NCBI RefSeq assembly: GCF_030294945.1
Contig: NZ_AP018448.1
Location: 5,920,001-5,984,000 of the forward strand
Source: Streptomyces graminofaciens
Lineage (GTDB): Bacteria > Actinomycetota > Actinomycetes > Streptomycetales > Streptomycetaceae
DNA: 64,000 nucleotides
Direction of reading: 5' to 3'
The translations under genes and the position numbers were made by a program. Under the pieces are notes generated by a model. The model was not told the DNA's origin. It ran no database searches and worked only from the letters and a program-made list of their open reading frames with translations. Numbering within the stretch: position 1 is the stretch's first letter; the number at the start of each line of letters is the position of its first letter. Below, in pieces: positions 16,437 to 25,400 of the stretch.

Positions 16437-17257
16437 CGGCGGTCTTTCCGGCCGGTGGTCCGGCCCGCGGCGGAGCCGCTGATGGGTTCAGTGCCCGGGA
16501 CCCGCAGCACTTCCGTGCCGCCGCGTTCGATCGCGGTGGCGTCTTCGGGGCTCAGCCCGCTGTCGGTGATCAGCAGGTCGATGTCGCTCAGGTCGCCGAA
16601 GCGGGCGAAGTGCTCCTGGCCGTGCTTGGCGGAGTCGGCGAGCAGCACCACACGGCGGGCCGCGGCCATCGCCGCGCGCTTCACGGCGGCCTCGGCAAGG
16701 TCAGGAGTGGTGAGGCCATGGTCGACGGAAAAACCGTTCGCCGCCACGAAAAGCACATCAGCGCGGATTTCGCTGTAGGCCCTGAGGGCCCAGGCGTCGA
16801 CGGCCGCGCGCGTACGGTGGCGGACTCGGCCGCCGACCAGGTGGAGCTGGATGCCCGGGTGGTCGGCGAGGCGGGCCGCGATCGGCAGGCTGTGGGTGAC
16901 GGCGGTGAGCGTGGCCTCCAGCGGGATGGCGGCGGCGAGGCGCGCGACCGTCGTACCGGCGTCGAGGACGACCGTGCCGTCGGTGGGCAGTTCGGCGAGG
17001 GCGGCGTGGGCGATGCGGTCCTTCTCGTCGGCCGCGGTGCCCTCGCGCTCGGCGAGGTCGGGCTCGAAGTCCAGTCGCCCGGCCGGGATCGCGCCGCCGT
17101 GCACCCGCTGGACGAGACCTGCCCGGTCCAGGGCCTTCAGGTCGCGCCGGATGGTCTCCGCGGTGACCTGGAACTCCTCCGCCAGCGACACCACGTCCAC
17201 CCGGCCGCCGTCACGGGCGAGCCGGAGGATCTCCTGCTGCCGCTCCGGTGCGTACAT
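16433..17257 (-). CDS. fruR: DeoR/GlpR-family fructose operon repressor
   Basis: A 274-residue transcription regulator. The N-terminal DeoR-type winged helix-turn-helix (MYAPERQQEILRLARDGG..., with VTAETIRRDLKALDRAGLV as the recognition region, residues about 30-48) is followed by a DeoR-C sugar-phosphate-binding domain with DAGTTVARLA (about 100-109) and FVAANGFSVDHGLTTPD. Such proteins usually sense fructose-1-phosphate or a related phosphorylated sugar and repress their own operon. It is the first gene of the operon and overlaps fruK by four bases. A candidate promoter lies at 17303-17331. Confidence 0.9.
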   Translation of the reverse strand: MYAPERQQEILRLARDGGRVDVVSLAEEFQVTAETIRRDLKALDRAGLVQRVHGGAIPAGRLDFEPDLAEREGTAADEKDRIAHAALAELPTDGTVVLDAGTTVARLAAAIPLEATLTAVTHSLPIAARLADHPGIQLHLVGGRVRHRTRAAVDAWALRAYSEIRADVLFVAANGFSVDHGLTTPDLAEAAVKRAAMAAARRVVLLADSAKHGQEHFARFGDLSDIDLLITDSGLSPEDATAIERGGTEVLRVPGTEPISGSAAGRTTGRKDRR

Positions 17258-17302
17258 GTCCGTTCGCCTCCGACCGATGCCCGATTCTGTGGTTTCGGCT
17301 GG

Positions 17303-17331
17303 AGGCTACGCCCGGATTTCCAAAAAGTAAA
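17303..17331 (-). promoter_or_regulatory. Candidate promoter of fruRKA
   Basis: On the minus strand TTTACT (17331-17326), 17 bases, TAGCCT (17308-17303): a plausible vegetative-type promoter about 46 bases before the fruR start. Prediction from pattern only. Confidence 0.4.
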
Positions 17332-17379
17332 CAGGTTCGGGCATTACTCAGACATAAACGGGCCCAGGGAGAGAAACGG

Positions 17380-17417
17380 CGGGCCCGGCACCCCTGTCAT
17401 CCCAGGTGCCGGGCCCG
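17380..17417 (-). terminator. Terminator downstream of the DHA2 transporter
   Basis: A perfect 13-bp stem (CGGGCCCGGCACC paired with GGTGCCGGGCCCG) with a 12-base loop lies 33 bases past the transporter stop on the minus strand. It also separates that gene from the fru operon. Confidence 0.65.
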
Positions 17418-17450
17418 TCCGTTACCACCCCTCCGCACACGAGCTGCCGG

Positions 17451-19124
17451 TCAGTGCACGAGCTGCGACTCCCGCTCGCCCTTCTCACCCTCGAACGCGT
17501 CGACGGCACCGGCCGCACCGGCCGCACCGGCCGCACCGACGGTATGAACCGTCTCCTCGCGCTCCCCGCTCTCGACCGCCCCCGCCCGCTTCGGCAGCGC
17601 GAACATCAACAGGAAGATCGCCACCATCACCAGCGCGACCCATCCCAGCGCGTACTCGAACGCGTCTACGAAGGCGGAGCCGAGTTCGGCGGGCAGGACA
17701 TGGTCGGGCACCCGGCCGAAGAAGACGACGGCGACCAGGGCGAGCCCCAGCGCGTTGCCCGTCTGCTGGACCGTGCTGATCAGCCCGGACGCGGAACCGG
17801 CGTGCTCACGCGGGACCCCGGAGAGAATCGCGTCCGTCAGCGGGGCCACGATCAGACCCATGCCCAGACCCATCACGACCAGCGGGAACACCATCTGCAA
17901 GGAGGTGATGGCGAGGCCGTGGCGCGCGGACTCCGCGAGGTAGAGCAGCACGCCCGCCGCCATCAGCAGCGCGCCCGCCTGGAGGACCTTGCGGCCGAAG
18001 CGCGGGACGAGCTTCTGGACGGACAGTCCGGCGGCCGTCGAGACCGCGATGGAGAACGGGACGCCGGTCAGACCGGCCCGCATCGCGCTCCAGCCGAGGC
18101 CGTTCTGCATGTAGAGGGTCCAGACGAGGAAGAAGACGCCGAGGCCGACGCTGAAGACGGTCTGCACGGCGATGCCGGCGGCGAAGCTCTTCACCTTGAA
18201 CAGGGACAGTTCGACCAGCGGGGACCCGTCGCGGACGGCCTTCCTCCGCTCGTACGCGACCAGCGCCGCGAACACCACCAGCGAGCCCGCCATGGCCACG
18301 TACCCCCACAGCGGCCAGTCCAGCTCGCGGCCGCGGATGAGCGGGTAGAGCAGCAGCATCAGGGCGAGGACGACGAGGGCCACGCCGACGAGGTCGAGCC
18401 GTAGGGCCTTCGGGGCCTTGGACTCGGAGATGAAACGGCTGCCGAGGATGAGGCCGGCGATGCCGACGGGCAGGTTGATCAGGAAGATCGCACGCCATTC
18501 GAGGCCGAAGAGGTTCCATTCGGTGAGCAGCGCGCCGAGCAGCGGCCCGGAGACCGCGGCGAGGCCGACGATCGCGCCGAAAAGGCCGAACACCTTGCCG
18601 CGTTCGTGCGCCGGGAAGGTCGCGTGCACGATCGACAGCACCTGCGGGACCATCAGCGCGGCCGTGGCGCCCTGCACGATGCGGGCGGCGACGAGCATCT
18701 CCGGGTTCGCGGCGAAGCCGCACAGCGCGGAGGCGACGGTGAAGCCGCCGATACCGATGAGGAAGATCCGCTTACGGCCGTGGATGTCGCCCAGTCGCCC
18801 GCCGGTGACGAGCCCGGCGGCGAAGGCGAGGGCGTAACCGGCGGTGATCCACTGGATCTGGCTGACGGAGGCGCCGGCGCTCCGCTGGATGGACGGGATG
18901 GCGATGTTGACGATCGTCACGTCGACCAGGTCCATGAAGGCGGCGGTCATGACGATGGCGAGTGCGAACCATCGCGCTCCGCTCGGGGAGGCCGGGTCGG
19001 GCGCCGTCGATGTGGTTGTCGTGTCGTCGCCGCGGGTGGTCCGTGGCTGGGCGCGCAGTTCCCCGTGCCCCTTCGGGGCGCGGCTGTCGGCCGGCGTTTC
19101 GCGGATGGGCTCGCTTGAGGTCAT
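17451..19124 (-). CDS. MFS transporter, DHA2 (EmrB/QacA) family, 14-TM
   Basis: A 557-residue drug:H+ antiporter-2 type exporter. Motif D1/motif C residues are visible in AFMDLVDVTIVNIAIPSIQ (first helix) and GGRLGDIHGRKRIFLIG (loop 2-3), with fourteen hydrophobic helices up to about residue 520. The first 45 residues are odd: part of this stretch (SRAPKGHGELRAQPRTT) is encoded by a dispersed repeat that occurs in non-coding DNA elsewhere in the window. The true start may therefore lie further downstream. It is transcribed divergently from a WYL-domain regulator, which probably controls it. Substrate unknown. Confidence 0.85.
   Translation of the reverse strand: MTSSEPIRETPADSRAPKGHGELRAQPRTTRGDDTTTTSTAPDPASPSGARWFALAIVMTAAFMDLVDVTIVNIAIPSIQRSAGASVSQIQWITAGYALAFAAGLVTGGRLGDIHGRKRIFLIGIGGFTVASALCGFAANPEMLVAARIVQGATAALMVPQVLSIVHATFPAHERGKVFGLFGAIVGLAAVSGPLLGALLTEWNLFGLEWRAIFLINLPVGIAGLILGSRFISESKAPKALRLDLVGVALVVLALMLLLYPLIRGRELDWPLWGYVAMAGSLVVFAALVAYERRKAVRDGSPLVELSLFKVKSFAAGIAVQTVFSVGLGVFFLVWTLYMQNGLGWSAMRAGLTGVPFSIAVSTAAGLSVQKLVPRFGRKVLQAGALLMAAGVLLYLAESARHGLAITSLQMVFPLVVMGLGMGLIVAPLTDAILSGVPREHAGSASGLISTVQQTGNALGLALVAVVFFGRVPDHVLPAELGSAFVDAFEYALGWVALVMVAIFLLMFALPKRAGAVESGEREETVHTVGAAGAAGAAGAVDAFEGEKGERESQLVH
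19044..19086 (-). repeat. Dispersed Streptomyces-type repeat within the DHA2 gene 5' end
   Basis: Read on the minus strand it contains GCGCCCCGAAGGGGC followed by CGGGGAACTGCGCGC and CCAGCCACGG. The same family occurs at about 32193-32222 and 33967-33998 in intergenic DNA. Here it falls inside the annotated N-terminal coding region. Confidence 0.6.
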
Positions 19125-19145
19125 GTGTCGAAGCTAGAGGCCCAT

Positions 19146-19164
19146 TAGGTCAGACCATGTCCTA
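19146..19164. promoter_or_regulatory. Candidate operator between transporter and WYL regulator
   Basis: TAGGTCA, five bases, TGTCCTA: an interrupted palindrome (TAGGNCA-N5-TGNCCTA) in the 61-bp divergent gap. The position fits a site through which the WYL regulator acts on one or both genes. Confidence 0.45.
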
Positions 19165-19185
19165 GTCGTGCGCCATGCTGCGTCC

Positions 19186-20163
19186 ATGACGATCGACACC
19201 CCCGCCCGGCTCCTTCAACTCCTCTCGCTCCTCCAGACGCCTCGCGAGTGGCCCGGCGGCGAACTGGCCGACCGACTGAGGGTCTCGCGTCGTACGGTCC
19301 GCCGGGACATCGACCGGCTGCGCGAGCTGGGCTACCCGGTGCAGGCGACGAAGGGCGCCGACGGCGGCTACCGGCTCGTGGCCGGAAAGGCCATGCCCCC
19401 GCTCGTGCTGGACGACGAGGAGGCGGTGGCGATCGCGGTCGGGCTGCGGGCCGGGGCCGGGCACGCGATCGAGGGCGTGGACGAGGCCTCCGTACGGGCC
19501 CTGGCCAAGCTGGAGCAGGTCCTCCCCTCCCGTCTGCGCCACCGCGTTACCACGCTCCAGGCCGCCACGACCCCGCTGACCAGCGGCGACGGCGCGACGG
19601 TCACGCCCGAGACGTTGACGGTGATGGCCTCGGCGGTGGCCGGCCACGAGCGCCTCCGCTTCGACTACCGCTCCGGCGACGGCGCCGACACCCGCCGCCA
19701 CTGCGAGCCGTACCGCCTCGTCTCGACCGGTCGCCGCTGGTACCTCGTCGCATACGACCTCGACCGCGCCGACTGGCGCACCTTCCGTGTCGACCGGGTG
19801 GCCGCCCCGTCCGCCACGGGCGCCCGGTTCGCGCCGCGCGAGCTGCCGAAGGGGGGCGCGGAGGAGTATCTGAAGCAGTCGATGTACCGGAGGGGGCAGG
19901 ACACGTACACGTTCGACGTCACCTTCGCCGCGTCGGCGGCCTTCATGGCGACCCGGATTCCGGCCTGGCTGGGTCCGCCCGCCCCCGTCGACGAGCACAG
20001 CTGCCGGCTGCGGGCCACCGCGAGCGAGTCGGTGGAGTGGCTGGCGGTACGGCTGGCCATGGCGGGCTGCGAATTCACGGTGCACGAGCCGCCGGAACTG
20101 ATCGAGTACGTGAGGGAGTTGGGGGCGAAGCTGACGCGGGCGGCGGGTGGGGCGGCCGAATAG
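19186..20163 (+). CDS. YafY-type transcriptional regulator (HTH_11 + WYL)
   Basis: A 325-residue regulator. An N-terminal DeoR-like helix-turn-helix (LADRLRVSRRTVRRDIDRLRELG, about residues 25-47) is followed by KGADGGYRL. A WYL domain (about 140-225, with RRWYLVAYDLDRADWRTFRVDR) and a C-terminal WCX extension (about 245-320) complete it. WYL domains bind small ligands or nucleic acids. It is divergent from the DHA2 exporter, suggesting ligand-responsive control of efflux. ATG 19186 is chosen, although a GTG at 19168 is also open. A strong terminator follows. Confidence 0.88.
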   Translation: MTIDTPARLLQLLSLLQTPREWPGGELADRLRVSRRTVRRDIDRLRELGYPVQATKGADGGYRLVAGKAMPPLVLDDEEAVAIAVGLRAGAGHAIEGVDEASVRALAKLEQVLPSRLRHRVTTLQAATTPLTSGDGATVTPETLTVMASAVAGHERLRFDYRSGDGADTRRHCEPYRLVSTGRRWYLVAYDLDRADWRTFRVDRVAAPSATGARFAPRELPKGGAEEYLKQSMYRRGQDTYTFDVTFAASAAFMATRIPAWLGPPAPVDEHSCRLRATASESVEWLAVRLAMAGCEFTVHEPPELIEYVRELGAKLTRAAGGAAE

Positions 20164-20204
20164 AGCCGCTGTCGAACGCGGAGTCGGGCTCCGGGCCGAA
20201 CGTG

Positions 20205-20248
20205 GAGTCGGGCTCCGGCGCCGGGGGGAGGGCGCCGAAGCCCGACTC
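20205..20248 (+). terminator. Terminator of WYL regulator gene
   Basis: An 18-bp stem with one mismatch (starting GAGTCGGGCTCCGGCGCC) and an 8-base G-rich loop, 41 bases after the stop codon. A direct copy of the left arm's first part sits 24 bp upstream. Confidence 0.65.
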
Positions 20249-20723
20249 GGGGAGAGTCCCGGCGCTGGGGGGATAGCGTCGGGACTTGGCTTCGGTGGGG
20301 CCGGCGAGGGCGCGACCCGGAAGGTGCTGTCGTAACGAAACGGAAAGGAACGGGACGGAACGAGGCTGGGCTGGGCTGATACGTCGTCGTACGGCTGCAC
20401 AAACTGTGGCATGGCGCCCCGACGCCCTCTTCGAACTCCGGGTCCCGGGCCTCTCGGCTCCGGGCCCGGTGGAATCATGGGCCCGGAAGTGTTGTGCCCC
20501 CGGAGCGCGGGGTTGAAGCGGCGTAGTACGGCCAACCTGTGGACGTACCGTGCCCGGGTTGTGGCTGATGTGCGACGGTTCGCGTGCCGTGCGAGCGTCC
20601 ACGTGGAAGGTGGTCTGGTCGGTCGTCGGGACGACCGTCGGTCGGCCCGGGGGCCGGTCGACGGGACTGGGACCACCTTCCACTGAACGGCTCGCTATTG
20701 CTGAACGGCTCGCCGGGCGGGTG
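20249..20723. other. Intergenic region downstream of hrdD with long-range inverted repeat
   Basis: No gene is supported. A 13-bp perfect inverted repeat, GTGGAAGGTGGTC (20603-20615) and GACCACCTTCCAC (20671-20683), encloses GC-rich nested palindromes. It lies about 40 bases past the hrdD stop codon, so a complex terminator is the simplest reading. The decamer AACGGCTCGC occurs twice between it and the hrdD stop. Confidence 0.5.
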
Positions 20724-21722
20724 TCAGGCCGCCGCGTCGAATCCGGTGTTCTGGGCCAGCTTCTTCAGTTCGAGCAGGGCGTGCTTCTCGATCTGCCGGA
20801 TCCGCTCACGGGTGAGGCCGTGCTCCTTGCCGACCTCGGTGAGGGTGCGCTCACGGCCGTCCTCGATGCCGTACCTCATCTTGATGATGGAGGCCGTGCG
20901 CTGGTCGAGGCGCCCGATGAGGGTGTCCAGCTCCTCGCTGCGCAGCAGCGTCAGCACGGACTGTTCCGGGGAGACCGCGGAGGTGTCCTCCAGCAGATCG
21001 CCGAACTGTGTCTCGCCCTCGTCGTCGACCGACATGTTGAGGGAGACCGGGTCGCGGGCCCAGTCGAGGACGTCGCTGACGCGCTCCGGGGTGGAGCCGA
21101 GCTCGGCCGCGATCTCCTGGGGCTCGGGGTCGCGCCCGTGCTCGCGGTTGAACTCGCGCTGGACGCGCCGGACCCGGCCCAGCTCCTCGACCAGATGGAC
21201 GGGCAGCCGGATGGTTCGCGACTGGTCGGCTATCGAGCGGGTGATGGCCTGGCGGATCCACCAGGTGGCGTACGTCGAGAACTTGAAGCCCTTGCGGTAG
21301 TCGAACTTCTCGACCGCGCGGACCAGGCCGGCGTTGCCCTCCTGGATGAGGTCGAGCAGGGGGAGTCCGCTGCGCGGATAGCGCCGGGCGACGGCCACCA
21401 CGAGCCGGAGGTTCGACCGTATGAAGACGTCCTTGGCCCGCTCGCTCTCGGCGAAGAGGGCCTCGAGTTCCTCGCGGGTGGCGTCGGCCTTGGCCTCCGC
21501 CTCGCCGTCGAGGATCTGCCGTGCGAACACACCCGCCTCGATGATCTCGGACAGCTCGACTTCCCTGGCGGCGTCGAGCAACGGTGTACGCGCGATCTCG
21601 TCGAGGTACATGCCGACCAGGTCGCGGTCGGCGATCTCGCCGCCAGAGGCGCGAACGCTGCGAGCCGCGTCGCTCCCGCCGGAGGCGGACGAACGACGAG
21701 CGGCGACGGCACGGGTTGCCAT
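20724..21722 (-). CDS. hrdD: RNA polymerase principal-like sigma factor HrdD
   Basis: A 332-residue group 2 sigma-70 protein. Region 1.2 (DLVGMYLDEIARTPLLDAAREVEL) is followed by region 2 with RSNLRLVVAVARRYPRSGLP, LDLIQEGNAGLVRAVEKFDY and FSTYATWWIRQAI (about 110-165). Region 3 covers about 185-240. Region 4 carries the -35-recognising helix (LTEVGKEHGLTRERIRQIE, about 298-316). The size and sequence match the streptomycete HrdD, a non-essential homologue of HrdB. Start ATG 21722 has AAGGGAG seven bases upstream. A textbook sigma-R promoter lies upstream, linking it to thiol-oxidative stress. The adjacent divergent acetyltransferase is, to my knowledge, the same neighbour as in S. coelicolor. 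Confidence 0.92.
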   Translation of the reverse strand: MATRAVAARRSSASGGSDAARSVRASGGEIADRDLVGMYLDEIARTPLLDAAREVELSEIIEAGVFARQILDGEAEAKADATREELEALFAESERAKDVFIRSNLRLVVAVARRYPRSGLPLLDLIQEGNAGLVRAVEKFDYRKGFKFSTYATWWIRQAITRSIADQSRTIRLPVHLVEELGRVRRVQREFNREHGRDPEPQEIAAELGSTPERVSDVLDWARDPVSLNMSVDDEGETQFGDLLEDTSAVSPEQSVLTLLRSEELDTLIGRLDQRTASIIKMRYGIEDGRERTLTEVGKEHGLTRERIRQIEKHALLELKKLAQNTGFDAAA

Positions 21723-21826
21723 GCGTGCTCCCTTGCGATGGTGGGCTTGCAGGGTCGTGTCCGGTCCTGCACTGGTCCTGGTGGCCGCTCGGACACTCTC
21801 CCGAGTGCCCGGCATCCGATGGAAAC

Positions 21827-21853
21827 AACGACTGGAATCAGGACAGAATTCCC
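21827..21853 (-). promoter_or_regulatory. Sigma-R-type promoter of hrdD
   Basis: On the minus strand GGGAAT (21853-21848), then 18 bases, then GTTG (21829-21826). This equals the sigma-R consensus GGAAT-N18-GTT. Transcription would begin near 21819, about 97 bases before the hrdD start codon. Sigma-R responds to disulphide stress. Confidence 0.8.
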
Positions 21854-21913
21854 AAGCAGTCCCACTATTTTTATGATCTTGCAGTACCCTGTGCCGCCAC
21901 ACGAGGAGGCGGG

Positions 21914-22432
21914 ATGTCGCTGGAGCTCACAGAGGTGCAGGTCAGAGCAGGAGTCGAGGCGGACCTCGATGCCCTCACCGACCTCTACAACCACTACATC
22001 CGAGAGACGCCCATCACATTCGATACCGCGGTCTTCACTCCGGAAGAGCGCCGCCCTTGGCTTCTCTCCCACCTTGAAGACGGACGGCATCGCCTGATAG
22101 TTGCCACCACGGCAAACTCACAGCGGATTCTTGGCTACGCCACGAGCAGCGCGTTCCGCGCGAAGCCGGCGTACGACACGTCGGTGGAGGTGTCGGTGTA
22201 CCTGGCGCCGGACGCGGGCGGGCGGGGCGTGGGCACGCTCCTGTACAAGGCCCTGTTCGAGGCCCTCGCCGGGGAGGACCTGCACCGGGCGTACGCGGGG
22301 ATCGCCCAGCCGAACGAGGCGTCGACCCGGCTGCACGAACGGTTCGGGTTCCGGTACGTGGGGACGTACCGGGAGGTCGGGCGGAAGTTCGGGCGGTATT
22401 GGGATGTGGCCTGGTACGAGAAGGAGCTCTGA
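21914..22432 (+). CDS. GNAT N-acetyltransferase, phosphinothricin acetyltransferase-like
   Basis: A 172-residue GCN5-family acetyltransferase of the Pat/Bar subgroup. It transfers acetyl from acetyl-CoA to the amino group of phosphinothricin-like amino acids. Seen in sequence: the Pat-type start DLDALTDLYNHYIRETPITFDT (about 17-38), the acetyl-CoA loop GGRGVGTLLYKAL (about 105-117), and the C-terminal HERFGFRYVGTYREVGRKFGRYWDVAWYEK typical of the family. Start ATG 21914 has GAGGAGG six bases upstream. It is divergent from hrdD. Whether it confers resistance to bialaphos or acts on another amino acid (for example methionine sulfone) cannot be told. Confidence 0.85.
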   Translation: MSLELTEVQVRAGVEADLDALTDLYNHYIRETPITFDTAVFTPEERRPWLLSHLEDGRHRLIVATTANSQRILGYATSSAFRAKPAYDTSVEVSVYLAPDAGGRGVGTLLYKALFEALAGEDLHRAYAGIAQPNEASTRLHERFGFRYVGTYREVGRKFGRYWDVAWYEKEL

Positions 22433-22444
22433 CCTTCCCGGGTG

Positions 22445-25400
22445 CTAGCCGGCGGAACGGGGCAGTCTCGCCACGGCGGCGCGCACTGTCTCGGCGACGT
22501 CCGGCACGTCGATGCCGAGGCCGCGCAGGCGGTCGGCGACCTGGAGGACGGTGATGCCGAGCGTTTTCGATGCGGCGACGATGTGACTCAACGGGACGGG
22601 TGTGTCGGGGAAGATCCAGGGCGATCTGCCGTCAAGGTCCCTGCTCAGCAGAACGAGGGCGCTGTGCAGGTCATCGATGTCCGGCAGTTCGTGGTCGGGG
22701 CCTCTGAGGCCGTACGACTCGAGGAGCGCGAGGGTGTCACCCACGGGCATCCTCAGCCTGCGTGCGGTGATGAGCAGATCCACCGTGGTGACGTCCACCT
22801 GGCGGGTGTTGCGGCTCCTCCAGAGATCCAGATTGACGTTGAGGGCGGCCGCGTCCTCAGCCGACAGCTCTTCGGGAAAGACCAGTGGACAGACCACGCC
22901 CAGCTCTCGGAGTCTGTCCGCCGTGGCCGCCCAGGACAGCCCGGTGGCCTCCGCCACCTCCATGACATCGCTGAATTGCACATTGTCAGGCAGGATCCAC
23001 CCGTGCTCGAAGTCCGTGCTGGTGGCAAAGCCGAGCAGCTCACGGTCCAGGGGGGTCAGTTCCGTGCGACGTGGTTTCACCAGTTGCAGCCCATAGGTCC
23101 CGAGCACCGCGATCACATCGTCCACGCTCATCCGGCAGGTCTTCGAAGCCTGCTTGATGTGATCGAAGGACACCTCGTCGCCCAGGCGGAACCAATGCGG
23201 CGACGTCGTGTCGAGAGTCTCGGTGAGTAGTTTCGTGTCATGAGCCCCGTGGCGCTCCGGTGGCTCGACGACCGTCAGACCGCGCTCCCGCAACCTGTGG
23301 CACACCTCCGAAACGGAAAGGCCTGTGTCCTCGGCCACCCACAGCACATGTCCCGGAGGGACTTCGGTGTCGCCCTGCGGCCAGGCTCCGTCGCCTTGCC
23401 CCGGACCGAGCAGCAGGCGGAGCTCTGTGCCGGCCGGACGGTCGGGCAATGTGTCGGCCGCGGAGACGACGAAGCCGTACCTGGCCAGGCGTTCGGCGAT
23501 CTGCGAGATGGCCAGGTCGAGTTTCACGTGGGCCCGGAGAAAGTGCCGCAGGGGCACCGGGTCGGTGCGGGAGAGCCACGGCCCGTGGCCGTCCAGGTCA
23601 CGGCTCAGGACGGCCAGATCGTTCGGATCGGGAGTGTCCACCGGATAGCGGTCGGGCTCGATGTCCGCCGCAACCAGTTCACCGGCGCGCTTGGCGAACT
23701 CGCGAGCGGACAGTCCGACATCGGCCGCGGTCGCCAGGACATATCCGGGCCGGTCCCAGGGCTCGTCGTACGCCTCCCACACGGCCACGTCCGACGGCCG
23801 GGCCGGCAACAGACGGTTCGGTTCCCCGAGTTCCGGGACGAGTTCCATGAGCGGCCCCGCCTCACCGTGGGCCAGAAGGCGCCACAGCAGTACCGCATCC
23901 GGCACAGGCCGGGAGAGGCGTTCCCGGCTCCTGACCCATCCGAGGAAGTCCGCGTCCTGGGGCAGGCACCCCACCACCGCGGGCCGGAAAGTCCGTCCGT
24001 CCGGCAGCCTCAGCTCTCGGTCGGCCGCCATGACGCCTTCGACGATGATGTCGGCGACCTTGAGATGAGTCTCCGCCACATGCGCGATCCAGCTGAAATC
24101 GAGCAGTTCGGAGTCGGAGGCGACCAGGTGGCCCACTGCGGCGCCGAGCAGGTCCGCCACGTCCGGAGCCACATCACCGAGGATCTGGAGGCGGTCGACG
24201 GACAGTTTGGGCACACGCTCCCCCGTCAGGTTCACCACGGCACCGCGCAGCGTCTTGCCCCTCCCCGTATACGAATGCATCCGCCTCTCGGCCCAGGTGG
24301 TCGCGAGAGCAGCACGTCTCACGACGGGGGTGGTCAGGATCCCGTCGACCAGCACCGCGCCGCCGGAATTGCACCAGACCACGGACGGGACATCGGCGCC
24401 CTCGGCCTGCGGGCCGGGCACCAGCGGGCCGTATGCCTCGATCGCCCGGTCGTGGTGCCCCTCCTCGTGGGACCGGTACACACCAGCCGGCCAGCTCTCC
24501 GACCGGGCCCCGTGCTCCGCCCTCGTGTCGAACTCCGCCACCCCGAGCAACCGCGTCAATTCCGTCACGCAGGAGGGCGCGTTGTCACGCAGATAGAGCC
24601 GGATGGTCGTCCCCGGCTCCTTGCGTCCACGGCACTCCCGGATCCGGAAGAGGTGGTTGGGGCCGTAGATCGCCACCTGGAAACAGGGTTCGGTCCAGTC
24701 GAGGTTCGCGGCGAGCTTGCGAGTGACGACCTCGATCTCGTCGGCGATCATGAAGTAGCTCAGCACCCCGATACCGAAGCGGCTCACGGGATACATGCGG
24801 ATCCCCGCGTCCTCCCACTCGCTCCGCTCGTTGCGTACGTCCGTGAGGTCGGTGAAACGGGTGCCGGCACGTGCGAAGACGCGCATGAGTTCCGCCTCGC
24901 CCATGCCGATGCCGTTGTCACGGCACTCGAGGTAGGGGCGGCCGTCCTCGGCCACCCCCTGCTCGAAGACGATCTCGCCCTTCCAGTCGTCCGGGGCGGT
25001 GCCGCCCCGCAGCGCGAGGAAGTCGGTGCGGGCCTTGCGGTAGCGGCAGGCGTCCAGGGCGTTCTGGTAGAGCTCGCGGATCGCGAGGCCCGGGCTGCGG
25101 TAGAGCTGGTCGCCCATCAGGAGGTTCTGGACGCGGCGGGGGTCGACATGGAATTTGCCGTAACTCCCGAACTCGGGCTGGCCGTCCTCTCGTCGGGCCG
25201 GCTTCACCCGCTCCGCGGAAGCCCGCTGCGGCAGGGTGCGCAGTGGCTGGAGGGTCTCCACGTTCCACGTCGCCCGGTGGATGTCGCCGAGAAGTTCGTC
25301 GACGTGCGCCACGTGCCGCCGCAGGGCCTCGACCGCCGCCTCGTGCCGGCAGTCGGCCACCAGCACCAGGGGCCCGTGGTCGTCGTTCCAGACGGCCCGG

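Noticed and set aside
20075..20683. Minus-strand frame downstream of hrdD
   Set aside because: Pro/Arg/Ala-rich composition, and it contains the structured inverted repeat; no sign of coding.
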